Shown here one piece after another: positions 7,659-16,526 of a DNA stretch of 64,000 nt. The stretch comes from Pollutiaquabacter aromativorans (lineage in GTDB: Bacteria; Bacteroidota; Bacteroidia; AKYH767-A; 2013-40CM-41-45): NCBI GenBank assembly GCA_049177215.1, contig CP185379.1:3410001-3474000 (forward strand). Reading direction: 5' to 3'. A model generated the notes under the pieces. That model ran no database searches and had not been told where the DNA came from. It worked only from the letters and a program-made list of their open reading frames with translations. The position numbers were made by a program, and so were the translations under genes. Numbering within the stretch: position 1 is the first letter of the stretch; the number at the start of each line of letters is the position of its first letter.

Positions 7659-10142
7659 TTAATTGCGCTTTTTTACGCCCCTGACCGCCTGCGCGGTCCA
7701 GGGATCTTCCGGCCAGGAATGTTTCGGATAGCGCATGCGTAATTCCTTTCGCACTTCGTGATACGTCCCTTGCCAAAAGCTGCGCAGGTCGCGCGTAACC
7801 TGTACCGGTTTGTATCCCGGTGAAAGCAAGTGCATCAGCAGTTGCGTCCGTCCTTCGTTGACGGTCGGTGTATCGGTCCAGCCGAACACTTCCTGCAAAC
7901 GGACCGCCAATACCGGCGGAGCGCCATCGGCGAAGTATTCGATCCGGATCTGGGATCCGCTCGGTACTTCGATGCGCTCCGGCACCAGGCGATCGAGTAT
8001 GGATTGTTGCTCCCAGCTCAGCCGGTTCTTCAGCAGATCGTACACGGGAACTTTTCGCAAGTCTTCCCGCTTTCGTATTTCTCCGAGATAAGGCGCTGCC
8101 CATTCTTCCAACGAGGCGAGTAGTCCCGCTTCGGAAAAATCAGGGAGGTCCAGTTCGGGCCGCCAATTGGCAAGAGCGCCGGCGCGTGCAATGAATTGCA
8201 AGACCGTTTCATTCGGTTCGAACAAGCGGAGTCCATTCGTTCGAAGTGTCGTCAGGACCGCGGCGGCTACCTGCTCCGGGTTCGTTTTCGTGAGCGGCTT
8301 AGTGGCGGCGACCAGATTGCCGAGGCGCCACTCTTCCCGCGCGATCAGTTGCCCGTTGCGTTCATCCCATTCGATGACCGCCAGTGGACGAGCATCGGCC
8401 AGTGCATCGGAAGGATCGTAGGGTGCAGCGAGAAAGATCTTTCCTTCATTCGTGCCGGCATCCAGTTGCGCCACGGCGATCCAGGCATCGTGGGTCAGCG
8501 GGTCGTGTTCGGGTAAACGCGCGGCGCGTCCGTTAGCCAAACGATACCGTCCGCGCTCGTCGTCGCGCCGACCGATCCGCTCCGGGTAGGCGGCCGCGAC
8601 GAGTCTGCCGAGGTCATGGTGCTCGAAGGCGCCGGTTTCCGTTTGTACGTGCAACAACCTGCACCACTGCCGCGCCACGCGGTCGATGCGGTCGAGCGCG
8701 GCGCGATCGGCAGCCACGCGTTCTTTCTTTCGCCAGCGACGCAGGGTTTCTAGGCGCAGGGAGAGATCGGCACCGGCTTCTTTCCCGAGTGGATCGCGCT
8801 CCTCTATGACGGCCGCCGCATCGGCCGCGAGTGTGGCAAGCCCATGCTCCTGTCCGTACAAAAGTAAATGCGCGAGCCGCGGATGCGTGGGGAATTTCAA
8901 GAGGCGCTTTCCTGCATCGGTGATCTTACCGGATTCCAGGGCTTCGAGTGATTCGAGCAGGTTGCGGGCTTGTGCCACAGAGCCTGGTGGTGGCGGTGTC
9001 AGCCAGGTCAGCGCCGAGAGGTCGTGGTGTCCCCAGGCTGCAAGTTCCAATACGAGTTGCGCGAGATCTGCGTCGAGGATCTCGGGCTTGCGGTGTGGTA
9101 CGCGATGACCTTGCGCGTGCTCGGCCCACAGCCGGTAACAAACACCGGGTCCGAGACGACCGGCACGACCGGCCCGTTGATCGGTGGTGTCGCGGGTCGC
9201 GCTGACGGTTTCCAGTTTGGTGAATCCGGAACGCGGATCAAAACGCGGCACGCGGGCGTAGCCGCTGTCGACGACGACGCGGATGCCTTCGATGGTGAGC
9301 GATGTCTCGGCGATGGAAGTCGATAGCACGACTTTTCGCAAGCCGTTCGGATCGGGTTGCAGCGCGCGTTGTTGTTCTTCGTGCGGCAGGTCGCCGTAGA
9401 GCGAATACACCCGAATTCCGCCCGGGCCATGCTCCTCCAGCAAAGCGGCTGCCCGATGGATGTCGCCGCTTCCGGGAAGGAACGCCAGGATGTCGCCTTG
9501 CTCTTCCCGCAGCGCTTTGAGTATGCCGCGCACAACCTGTTGCGCGATCGGTTGTGTGGTGTCGGGTTCCAGGTACCGGTAGTCGATCGGATATTGCCGG
9601 CCCAGGCTCGTGATCACGGGCGCGTTGCCCAGCAATGCGGAGAGCCGCTCGCCGTCCAGCGTGGCCGACATGATCAGGATACGCAGATCGGGTCGAAGCA
9701 CCGACTGTGATTCGCGGCAAAGAGCCAGGGCAAGGTCGGCATGCAGGCTGCGCTCGTGGAATTCATCGAAGATGACCAGCCCGACGCCTTCGAGTCCGTT
9801 GTCTTCCTGCAACATGCGGGTGAGGATGCCTTCGGTAACGACTTCGATGCGCGTCGTCTTACCGACGACCGATTCGAAGCGTACGCGAAAGCCGACGGTT
9901 GCTCCCGGCTCTTCGTTCAACTGATCCGCCAGTCGCCAGGCTACGGCGCGTGCCGCGAGCCGTCGGGGTTCGAGCATCAGGATCTTGCGGCCTTCGAGCC
10001 AGGGTTCGTCGAGCAGCCTGAGCGGAAGCACCGTGCTCTTACCCGCACCCGGTGGCGCCTGCAGGATAGCAGTGTTGGATCGCGCGAGCGCGTCGCGTAA
10101 TCCGGGTAAGGCGTCCAGAACGGGTAATTCGGCAGCGGACAA
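7659..10142 (-). CDS. hrpB: ATP-dependent helicase HrpB
   Basis: An 827-residue DEAH-type helicase of the HrpB family. Walker A is APPGAGKS (29-36), the DEAH-type box is DEFHERS, motif III is MSATLDGE, and motif VI is QRAGRAGRLGPG. These are followed by the HA2-like helical region and the HrpB C-terminal domain (LSPGYKPVQVTRDLRSFW), so the gene is complete. The start is TTG at 10142; no in-frame ATG precedes Walker A, and TATCTTGC on the reverse strand about 18-25 bases upstream resembles a -7 box. HrpB is widespread in bacteria; its physiological role is poorly defined, although related DEAH proteins work on RNA. Confidence 0.95.
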   Translation of the reverse strand: MSAAELPVLDALPGLRDALARSNTAILQAPPGAGKSTVLPLRLLDEPWLEGRKILMLEPRRLAARAVAWRLADQLNEEPGATVGFRVRFESVVGKTTRIEVVTEGILTRMLQEDNGLEGVGLVIFDEFHERSLHADLALALCRESQSVLRPDLRILIMSATLDGERLSALLGNAPVITSLGRQYPIDYRYLEPDTTQPIAQQVVRGILKALREEQGDILAFLPGSGDIHRAAALLEEHGPGGIRVYSLYGDLPHEEQQRALQPDPNGLRKVVLSTSIAETSLTIEGIRVVVDSGYARVPRFDPRSGFTKLETVSATRDTTDQRAGRAGRLGPGVCYRLWAEHAQGHRVPHRKPEILDADLAQLVLELAAWGHHDLSALTWLTPPPPGSVAQARNLLESLEALESGKITDAGKRLLKFPTHPRLAHLLLYGQEHGLATLAADAAAVIEERDPLGKEAGADLSLRLETLRRWRKKERVAADRAALDRIDRVARQWCRLLHVQTETGAFEHHDLGRLVAAAYPERIGRRDDERGRYRLANGRAARLPEHDPLTHDAWIAVAQLDAGTNEGKIFLAAPYDPSDALADARPLAVIEWDERNGQLIAREEWRLGNLVAATKPLTKTNPEQVAAAVLTTLRTNGLRLFEPNETVLQFIARAGALANWRPELDLPDFSEAGLLASLEEWAAPYLGEIRKREDLRKVPVYDLLKNRLSWEQQSILDRLVPERIEVPSGSQIRIEYFADGAPPVLAVRLQEVFGWTDTPTVNEGRTQLLMHLLSPGYKPVQVTRDLRSFWQGTYHEVRKELRMRYPKHSWPEDPWTAQAVRGVKKRN

Positions 10143-10229
10143 AGTTGGTCGACTTGGAGCCGCAAGATAGCAAGCCTTCTTCAGGGGTGGTTAGCTTCCT
10201 CCGGCGGTGACATCGGATTCGGAAGTTTG

Positions 10230-12240
10230 TTTTTTCAATTCATGGCGGTGCATTTGAACATACCTATTTACACCTATCGCCTTTTTATTATTCGGCCCCT
10301 CCGGGGCCGGGTGGTGGAGGGGGAATCGCCGGATCAAGGATTATTGCGCCCCATGAAGGGGCGGGGCGGTGATTGAGGGGAAGTGTCGAACCGTTGAATG
10401 TTGTGAGTGGAAGTTGTCGCAGGTAGCGGCGCTGGATTTAAAATGGTGAACCAGCTTTTACAACAGCGTTTCATTTTATATCCTCCTGCATTTTCCCGAA
10501 GTCATATTTCTGAAACAACAGCCTATCCGATCCCACCGACCCGCCCCGGCAGGGGCGTAATAATCCTTGCACCCGACCCTCTCTCTCGATCTCCGACCCC
10601 GGAGGGGTCGAATAATTTGGCGGTGAGGTTGGAATCGGGAATTCAAATTTCAATTCACGGCGTTGCATTTGAACATACCCATTTACACCTATCGCCTTTT
10701 TATTATTCGGCCCCTCCGGGGCCGGTTGGTGGAGGGGGAATCGCCGGATCAAGGATTATTGCGCCCCATGAAGGGGCGGGCCGGTGAGTTGGGGAAAAGA
10801 TCGAGCCATGAAAATTGTGAGCAGTAGTTGTCTCATCTAGCTGCACTGGATGTACAATGGTAAACCAGCTTTGGCATCAGTGTTTCACTTTATTTTCTCC
10901 TGCATTTTTCCGAAGTCATATTTCTGAAACAACAGCCTATCCGATCTCACCGACCCGCCCCGGCAGGGGCGTAATAATCCTTGCACCCGACCCTTTCTCT
11001 TGATCTCCGACCCCGGAGGGGTCGAATAATTTGGCGGTGAGGTTGGAATCGGGAATTCAAATTTCAATTCACGGCGGTGCATTTGAACATACCCATTTAC
11101 ACCTATCGCCTTTTTATTATTCGGCCCCTCCGGGGCCGGGTGGTGGAAGAGGAATCGCCGGTGCTAGGATTATTACGCCCCATAAAGGGGCGGGCCGGTG
11201 AGTTAGTCATGTGTCGTACCTGAAAAAGAAGTGAGCGGTAATTCAGTTCATGTTCTCCTGTATTTTCCGGAGGTTAAATTCCTGAAGTAACAGCCTATCC
11301 GATCCCACCGACCCGCCCCGGCAGGGGCGTAATAATCCTTGCACCCGACCCTCTCTCTCGATCTCCGACCCCGGAGGGGTCGAATAATTTGGCGGTGAGG
11401 TTGGAATCGGGAATTCAAATTTCAATTCATGGCGTTGCATTTGAACATACCTATTTGCACCTATCGCCTTTTTATTATTCGGCCCCTCCGGGGCCGGGTG
11501 GTGGAAGAGGAATCGCCGGTGCTAGGATTATTGCGCCCCATAAAGGGGCGGGCCGGTGAGTTAGTCATCTGTCGTACCTGAAAAAGAAGTGAGCGGAAAT
11601 TCAGTTCATGTTCTCCTGTATTTTCTGGAGGTTAAATTCCTGAAGTAACAGCCTGTATGCTCTCACCGACCCGCCCCGGGAGGGGCGTAATAATCCTTGC
11701 ACCCGACCCTCTCTCTCGATCTCCGACCCCGGAGGGGTCGAATAATTTGGCGGTGAGGTTGGAATCGGGAATTCAAATTTCAATTCACGGCGTTGCATTT
11801 GAACATACCCATTTACACCTATCGCCTTTTTATTATTCGGCCCCTCCGGGGCCGGGTGGTGGGGGAGGAATCACCGGTGCTAGGATTATTGCGCCCCATA
11901 AAGGGGCGGGCCGGTGAGTTGAGGATATGTCGTATTATAAAATGATTTGAGAGGTTGTTGCTGATTCAAGGTTATAATACCCATAAAGGGGCGGGCCGGT
12001 GATTGAGGGGAAGTGTCGAACCTTGAATGTTTTGAGTAGAAGTTGTCGCAGGTAGCGGCGCTGGATTTAAAATGGTGAACCTGCTTTTGCAACAGTGTTT
12101 CACTTTATTTCATCCTGCATTTTTCCGAAGTCATTATTCTGAAACAACAGCCTATCCGATCTCACTGACCCGCCGAAAAAAAAGGGTCGTGCGGTGAGTT
12201 GGGGATGCGCCGAGTTTTGAAATAATGCGAGTGATTGTTC
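10230..12240. repeat. Array of ~360-410 bp tandem repeats rich in GC palindromes
   Basis: Four to five imperfect copies of one long unit are arranged head to tail. Equivalent points fall at 10471, 10885, 11243, 11601 and 12100, so periods are 414, 358, 358 and about 499. Each unit contains GC-rich hairpins such as CCCCGGAGGGGTCGAATAAT and its mirror ATTATTCGGCCCCTCCGGGG about 120 bp away, plus a pair of the CCCCGGCAGGGGCGTAATAAT / ATTATTGCGCCCCATGAAGGG type. The outermost copies are truncated. Small reading frames occur in each copy (65 codons on the reverse strand), but they are best explained by repetition. The array occupies the gap between hrpB and the DUF1501 operon and holds no supportable gene. 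Confidence 0.9.
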
Positions 12241-12318
12241 CCGTTCCGGGATTATCCAACCCATAAAGACGATCGCCGGTGCGACAGGAATTTGTCGCGC
12301 CAAGGAGAAACTAAAAAA

Positions 12319-12762
12319 TCATCGCACGATGGTGATCGAACCGGTTGTCACGGCATTGCTTTGATGTCCGGCCCGGTCGCGCACCACGACGGTGAAGCTG
12401 GTCGACTGCGTAGCCGCTGCCGTGTCGGTGATGCCTTGTCCGCCGAGTTGTACGTCCAGCGTTCCCTGGATCGGAATGGAGGCGCCGTCGGGTGCCAGTT
12501 GACGAATGCGGTACTCGTACTCGATGCCGATGCGGTTGTCGGTGATGAAACAGTTCCGTGCGTCGGCATCGTTCTCGCCAAGGTCGCCGTCGCCGTCTTT
12601 GTACCGCAGCGTAATGGTGACGGGGTCGGTGAATTGATCGACGACACTCGGCGTGATGCTGACGAATTCGATCTCGGGTACCTCGCTGAACTCGTTCTCG
12701 TCCTTCTTACAGGCCGTCAGCAGGGTGATGAGCAAAAAGGGAAGAAGCTGCTTAGCGGACAT
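12319..12762 (-). CDS. Lipoprotein, last gene of the DUF1501 operon
   Basis: A 147-residue putative lipoprotein of unknown function: signal peptide with lipobox LLTAC and a Cys at about 18. It continues with an acidic linker and one Ig-like or cadherin-like beta domain, with the acidic loop DGDGDLGENDADARN, which suggests calcium binding. The end 'STSFTVVVRDRAGHQSNAVT' is typical of such beta-sandwiches. It overlaps the end of the preceding gene by 11 bases, so it is translated as part of the five-gene operon 16383-12319. Confidence 0.75.
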   Translation of the reverse strand: MSAKQLLPFLLITLLTACKKDENEFSEVPEIEFVSITPSVVDQFTDPVTITLRYKDGDGDLGENDADARNCFITDNRIGIEYEYRIRQLAPDGASIPIQGTLDVQLGGQGITDTAAATQSTSFTVVVRDRAGHQSNAVTTGSITIVR

Positions 12763-13669
12763 GGAAGGCGAAATAAGTCTTGTAATAATCGAGCGATTCG
12801 TTGCGCGGGAATACCGCGTCGGTGGTGTGTTGGCCGTCGTTAACGGCGATACGGAAATAGACTGTCGTACCCGACGGCCATGCGGAAACGTTGACCGGCA
12901 CCATCCAGGCCTGTGCGGAACCGATGTACAGGGTCGCGTTCGCGCTGACCGCCGCGCTGAAATCGTTCTTGTCGGTCGAGAGCAGCAACTTCTTCACGGT
13001 GTAGTTGGCCGGATCGGTGGCGGCCGAACCGTCTGCGGTGTCAAGCGCTACGAAGTACACGCTCATGCTGGTACCGGCGTCCACGAGGAACGGATTGGCA
13101 GGATTGCCGTCGAGGCGCGCTGTGTCGAGCCGGTTGAAACTGCCGTCCACGGCAATGTAGCCGGTGATGTTCGGCTGCAGGTTCGGACGCTGCGGCAGGT
13201 TGCCGTCCATGTCGGGACAACCGGCGTTGATCCAGTTCTTCACGTGGTCGATATCCGCATTGCTGAGGCGCACGCTGTTCGACGGCATGTATTCCGTGGT
13301 CGGGGTGACGAGCCGTTCGACGAGCCAGGAATCGGCGGTGTTGTTGGGAAGGACGCGGTGCGAATAGAACTTCACGGAATCCAGTGTGAACTTGTTCACC
13401 GGCTGGTACACGAGCGTCGCGTAGGAAGCTTCCACCGTACGGAAGTCGGGCTCGAAGGTGCCGTCGTGGCAACCCGGATTCGCGCAACGGACGGAGAAGA
13501 TGTTCTTGTGCAGTCCGGCGATGGAATTCGGATCGGGCTCCGGATCGCTCGTCTCGTTCGTGGAGTAGTCGATCGCGTCGTAGGGATTCTCCGGCGGCGC
13601 GTCTTTCTTGCACGAGGAGACCGCGAAGCCCAGGCAGGCGAGCAGGCAAAAGAGTAGGTAGTGTCTCAT
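12752..13669 (-). CDS. Lipoprotein with a cytochrome-like CxxxxCH motif
   Basis: A 305-residue lipoprotein (lipobox VSSC). Around residues 57-160 it carries a region that resembles planctomycete-type cytochrome domains: 'SVRCANPGCHDGTFEPDFRT', later 'MPSNSVRLSNADIDHVKNWI' and 'NAGCPD'. The spacing is C-x4-C-H, not the canonical C-x2-C-H, so heme attachment is uncertain. The C-terminal half looks like a beta domain ('GTTVYFRIAVNDGQHTTD'). It overlaps the DUF1501 gene by 4 bases. In Planctomycetes, DUF1501 proteins are often encoded beside cytochrome-domain proteins, and this pairing may be an equivalent in Bacteroidota. That last point is inference. Confidence 0.7.
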   Translation of the reverse strand: MRHYLLFCLLACLGFAVSSCKKDAPPENPYDAIDYSTNETSDPEPDPNSIAGLHKNIFSVRCANPGCHDGTFEPDFRTVEASYATLVYQPVNKFTLDSVKFYSHRVLPNNTADSWLVERLVTPTTEYMPSNSVRLSNADIDHVKNWINAGCPDMDGNLPQRPNLQPNITGYIAVDGSFNRLDTARLDGNPANPFLVDAGTSMSVYFVALDTADGSAATDPANYTVKKLLLSTDKNDFSAAVSANATLYIGSAQAWMVPVNVSAWPSGTTVYFRIAVNDGQHTTDAVFPRNESLDYYKTYFAFHVR

Positions 13670-15015
13670 ACGAACGCGGCCTGCAGTTCACAGGCAGTAT
13701 AGGGTTTAACACCGAAGCCGCCGGGCATCGCGTCTTCGAAGCCGAGCAGGCTCGCGATCGTGGGAACGATCTCCGTGCTTTCGCCCATGAGCGAATTGAT
13801 GACCTGTCCCTGCCGCACCACCGAAGGCGGTCCGACGACCAGACAGAAGATCTCACGTGCCATCTGCATCAGCGGGTCGCCGTTGAAGTTCGGATCGGTC
13901 GGGGCGGTATGGTCGGTCGCGCGACGACCGTAGGCATCGACGGAGGTGTTCGGGTAATAGTTGCGGCCGTGCTCCGGCGCGATGATGAGTACGGTATCGT
14001 CGGCCATGCCGGGCGTTTCCTGGATGGTCTTCCAGAGGTGCGCCACGGCGAAGTCGGCTTTGCGGAGGTTGTTCGCGTAGGAGGTGTAGTTGAAGTGGCA
14101 GATGTCGACGTCCTGCATGTTCACCACCAGCAGCTCCGGACGGAAGGTGCGGATGATCTCCTCGGCGAAGAGGATGTTGTACATGTCGTTGTTCATCGCG
14201 CTGCCGGCGTTCCAGGAGTTGATCCAGGAAGGAGTCTGCGCTTTCGTGTAGAGGTCGCCGATGAACTGCCGGAGCGTGTTCGCGTCGGCTTCCGGATTCA
14301 CAACGCCGGCGGAACCATCGGTGTACGAATGGTTGAAGACGCCGTTGACGAAATCCTTCATGTTGCGGATGGTCGCTTCCTCGTTGCTCGAGAAGTTGCG
14401 CGGGTTGCCCAGCACGTCGAAGCCCTGCGGACTGATCAGCGCGGTCGGGGCGATGAAGTTGGCGCCGTAGGCCGGACCGTAATCCGGCGAGCTGGAGTAG
14501 TTCAGCGCCGGGTAGGGGCCGAGCTGGTTGGCGACCCACCAGCAGTTCATCGCGGTCTGCTGCGGACTGTTGTGCTTGCGGTAGTATTCGAAGATGGTGG
14601 GCTTGCGCGGGTGTTCGCGCAGGTTGAGGTCCACGTCCACGTAGCTGCCGGTGACGGCAACCGTATGGCCGTTGTAGTGTCCGGTCGGCCCCGAATTGTA
14701 GCGGAACTCCTTGAAGAGCGTGCCGTAGTTCTGCAGGGGCATCGGTAGCGGCGTGGTGGGCAGGGGTTCCATCGCGCCGGCGATATCCGGACTGACCGGC
14801 AGGTTGCCGTTCAGCAGGTTGGGCATCAGGTTGCCGTCGTTCATGTGCACCGACTCGAGGTTGCGCACACCGCCGGCGTAGAGGCAGAAGACCACATGGT
14901 TCACCCTGCGCAGGCCGGAGGCCGCGAAGAGCCGCCCTCCCGGCAGGAGGTAAGGCGCGGCGAAGGCGCCGGCGGTGGCCAGCGCGGATTTTCGAAGGAA
15001 GTCGCGTCGTTTCAT
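13666..15015 (-). CDS. DUF1501 (sulfatase-like fold) protein with Tat signal
   Basis: A 449-residue protein that begins with a twin-arginine signal (MKRRDFLRKSALATAGAFAA). The mature part matches the DUF1501 family, relatives of the alkaline phosphatase/sulfatase superfamily: an early 'FCLYAGGVRNLES' segment, a central 'LLVVNMQDVDICHFNY' stretch and 'DDTVLIIAPEHGRN' near the end, which fits a metal-site His/Asp pattern. Export in folded form agrees with a metal-binding hydrolase, but the substrate is unknown. It is the third gene of the operon, 7 bases after the preceding lipoprotein gene and overlapping the following one by 4 bases. Confidence 0.85.
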   Translation of the reverse strand: MKRRDFLRKSALATAGAFAAPYLLPGGRLFAASGLRRVNHVVFCLYAGGVRNLESVHMNDGNLMPNLLNGNLPVSPDIAGAMEPLPTTPLPMPLQNYGTLFKEFRYNSGPTGHYNGHTVAVTGSYVDVDLNLREHPRKPTIFEYYRKHNSPQQTAMNCWWVANQLGPYPALNYSSSPDYGPAYGANFIAPTALISPQGFDVLGNPRNFSSNEEATIRNMKDFVNGVFNHSYTDGSAGVVNPEADANTLRQFIGDLYTKAQTPSWINSWNAGSAMNNDMYNILFAEEIIRTFRPELLVVNMQDVDICHFNYTSYANNLRKADFAVAHLWKTIQETPGMADDTVLIIAPEHGRNYYPNTSVDAYGRRATDHTAPTDPNFNGDPLMQMAREIFCLVVGPPSVVRQGQVINSLMGESTEIVPTIASLLGFEDAMPGGFGVKPYTACELQAAFV

Positions 15016-15022
15016 GCTCGGC

Positions 15023-15511
15023 TCAGTAGAAGCGGTATTCGTCGGAGGTCATCAGCGCGTAGTAGATCGTGCGGGGCGAGAGGTTCGCGTCGCGGCGGAT
15101 CAGCTCGCGCCAGAAATATTGCTCGAACGGATTGGGTTCGCGGTTGTAGAATTTCTTGTAGGTATTGGTGACGAACAATAACGTGTCGCCGCTCACCGAC
15201 AGCGCGGCCGGAATGACGGCCGCGGTATCGCTGAGGAAATTCCGGATGATCAGGTCCTCGACGACCTTCTTGTCGCCGAACGAAGTGTAAGCCGTGTTCA
15301 GGTTCACCAGCTTCGTCTGCGGGATGTTGGTGCCGAAGAGGTCGGCGTAGGCGATGGAGATGAACTCGACGGTCGTCTTCTGGTTCGTCTTGTCGCCGCC
15401 GGCCGCGCTGACGCTGACCGGATCGACCTCGTACTGGTAGTCGGTTTCCTTCTTGCAGGCGAATAATGCCAGCGGCAGGAGGAAGAGTGGAAGAAAGCGT
15501 TTCAGGTTCAT
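15023..15511 (-). CDS. Lipoprotein of the DUF1501 operon
   Basis: A 162-residue lipoprotein with lipobox LFAC. The mature protein is mostly helical; its C-terminus 'YKKFYNREPNPFEQYFWREL' followed by 'MTSDEYRFY' is similar in style to the C-terminal repeats of the first operon gene (YLQRDPG..E, LLTTDEFIGIE). This suggests that the two are distant paralogues built on a repeated helical unit with a 'tsdEY/F' end. No enzymatic motif was found. It overlaps the first operon gene by 4 bases. Confidence 0.7.
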   Translation of the reverse strand: MNLKRFLPLFLLPLALFACKKETDYQYEVDPVSVSAAGGDKTNQKTTVEFISIAYADLFGTNIPQTKLVNLNTAYTSFGDKKVVEDLIIRNFLSDTAAVIPAALSVSGDTLLFVTNTYKKFYNREPNPFEQYFWRELIRRDANLSPRTIYYALMTSDEYRFY

Positions 15512-16383
15512 TCGATGCCGATGAATTCGTCGGTGGTGAGGAGGTCGCGTTGTACGGCGGTGTAGTCGCCGGTAGAGAGGAAGCGGTCGGTGCCGGTAGT
15601 CATTTCGATGGTGCCGGGATCGCGTTGCAGGTACTTGCGGTAGAGGAGCACCACCTGGGCTTCGTAGTAGTTACGCGCGGAGGTGACGATCGTGAGGTAG
15701 TCGTGCTTCGAGGCGCCGGCCTGCAGGAAGAGCACGGCATTGTTGCCGTCGACCATCGAGACGCCCGATTGTTGTTCGGAAGCCGTCGGGTTGCGGTCGA
15801 TCAGGTGCTGGAAGGTGGAGATGACGAAGTTCGCCGAGCCCATGTTGATCTGGTCGTACAGGTAGTTGTTGCACATGCGCCGGTGCAGCTCGCGGACGTC
15901 GATCGCGCCGGTGGTCAGTTCCCCGAACGCGTCGCGCAGCAGGATCATCCGGTCGAGTTCGTATTGCAGCACCGGCCATTGAAAGAGATACGTGCTGTCC
16001 TGCAGGTACAGGCTGAACAGGTTGATCCAGCCCGTGTACTCGGCGGTATCGACATTGTTGAGCAGGTCAATGCGGTTCTGGTCGTAGAGGCGCGGGAGGT
16101 AGTCCGGGTCCGAGAAGATCGCGTCCACCATTGCCCGGCGGCTGGCCGAATCGGCGTTCGCGGCCTTGAGCGCGTTCACCTGTTGGATGAACTCGGCGCT
16201 GTCGGGTTCGCGCCCGAGGGCGAGGATGTAGGCGCGGGTCACGTAGTTCTCCAGGGTGACCGTCTCGACCGTCTGGTCGGGCGGAGCCTGGTTGTCGTCG
16301 ATGGTCTCCAACTCCGTTTTCTCACAGGAGAAAAGGGTGGTCAGGGCGAAGGCCAGGAGGAAACCGGTGAAGAAGCGTTTCAT
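15508..16383 (-). CDS. Helical lipoprotein, first gene of the DUF1501 operon
   Basis: A 291-residue lipoprotein (lipobox TLFSC, Cys at about 20). It contains three helical units with a recurring pattern: 'YVTRAYILALGREPDSAEFI', 'STFQHLIDRNPTASEQ' and 'LLYRKYLQRDPGTIEM'. These resemble DUF4214-like or DUF1800/DUF1549-type helical units in which 'lLgR.p...E' recurs. Function is unknown. As the first gene of an operon with tightly overlapping neighbours, it probably forms an envelope complex with the DUF1501 protein and the other lipoproteins (inference). Confidence 0.7.
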   Translation of the reverse strand: MKRFFTGFLLAFALTTLFSCEKTELETIDDNQAPPDQTVETVTLENYVTRAYILALGREPDSAEFIQQVNALKAANADSASRRAMVDAIFSDPDYLPRLYDQNRIDLLNNVDTAEYTGWINLFSLYLQDSTYLFQWPVLQYELDRMILLRDAFGELTTGAIDVRELHRRMCNNYLYDQINMGSANFVISTFQHLIDRNPTASEQQSGVSMVDGNNAVLFLQAGASKHDYLTIVTSARNYYEAQVVLLYRKYLQRDPGTIEMTTGTDRFLSTGDYTAVQRDLLTTDEFIGIE

Positions 16384-16526
16384 TCGAAGTAAAATTATCA
16401 GAAAAGGGCGGTGATGAAGCGGGACTTTGCAGAATTAACACAGGACTTTTCCCGGTAATTACCAACGTGGGGGACGGGCGCGTTATTCGAAAAAAATTAA
16501 ATTTACCCGATACAAAACCCCTTCCC

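Noticed and set aside
10471..11917. Family of similar 65- to 126-codon reading frames in both strands of the 10.2-12.3 kb region
   Set aside because: They coincide with repeat units, lack ribosome-binding context and their similarity is fully explained by repetition of the DNA.
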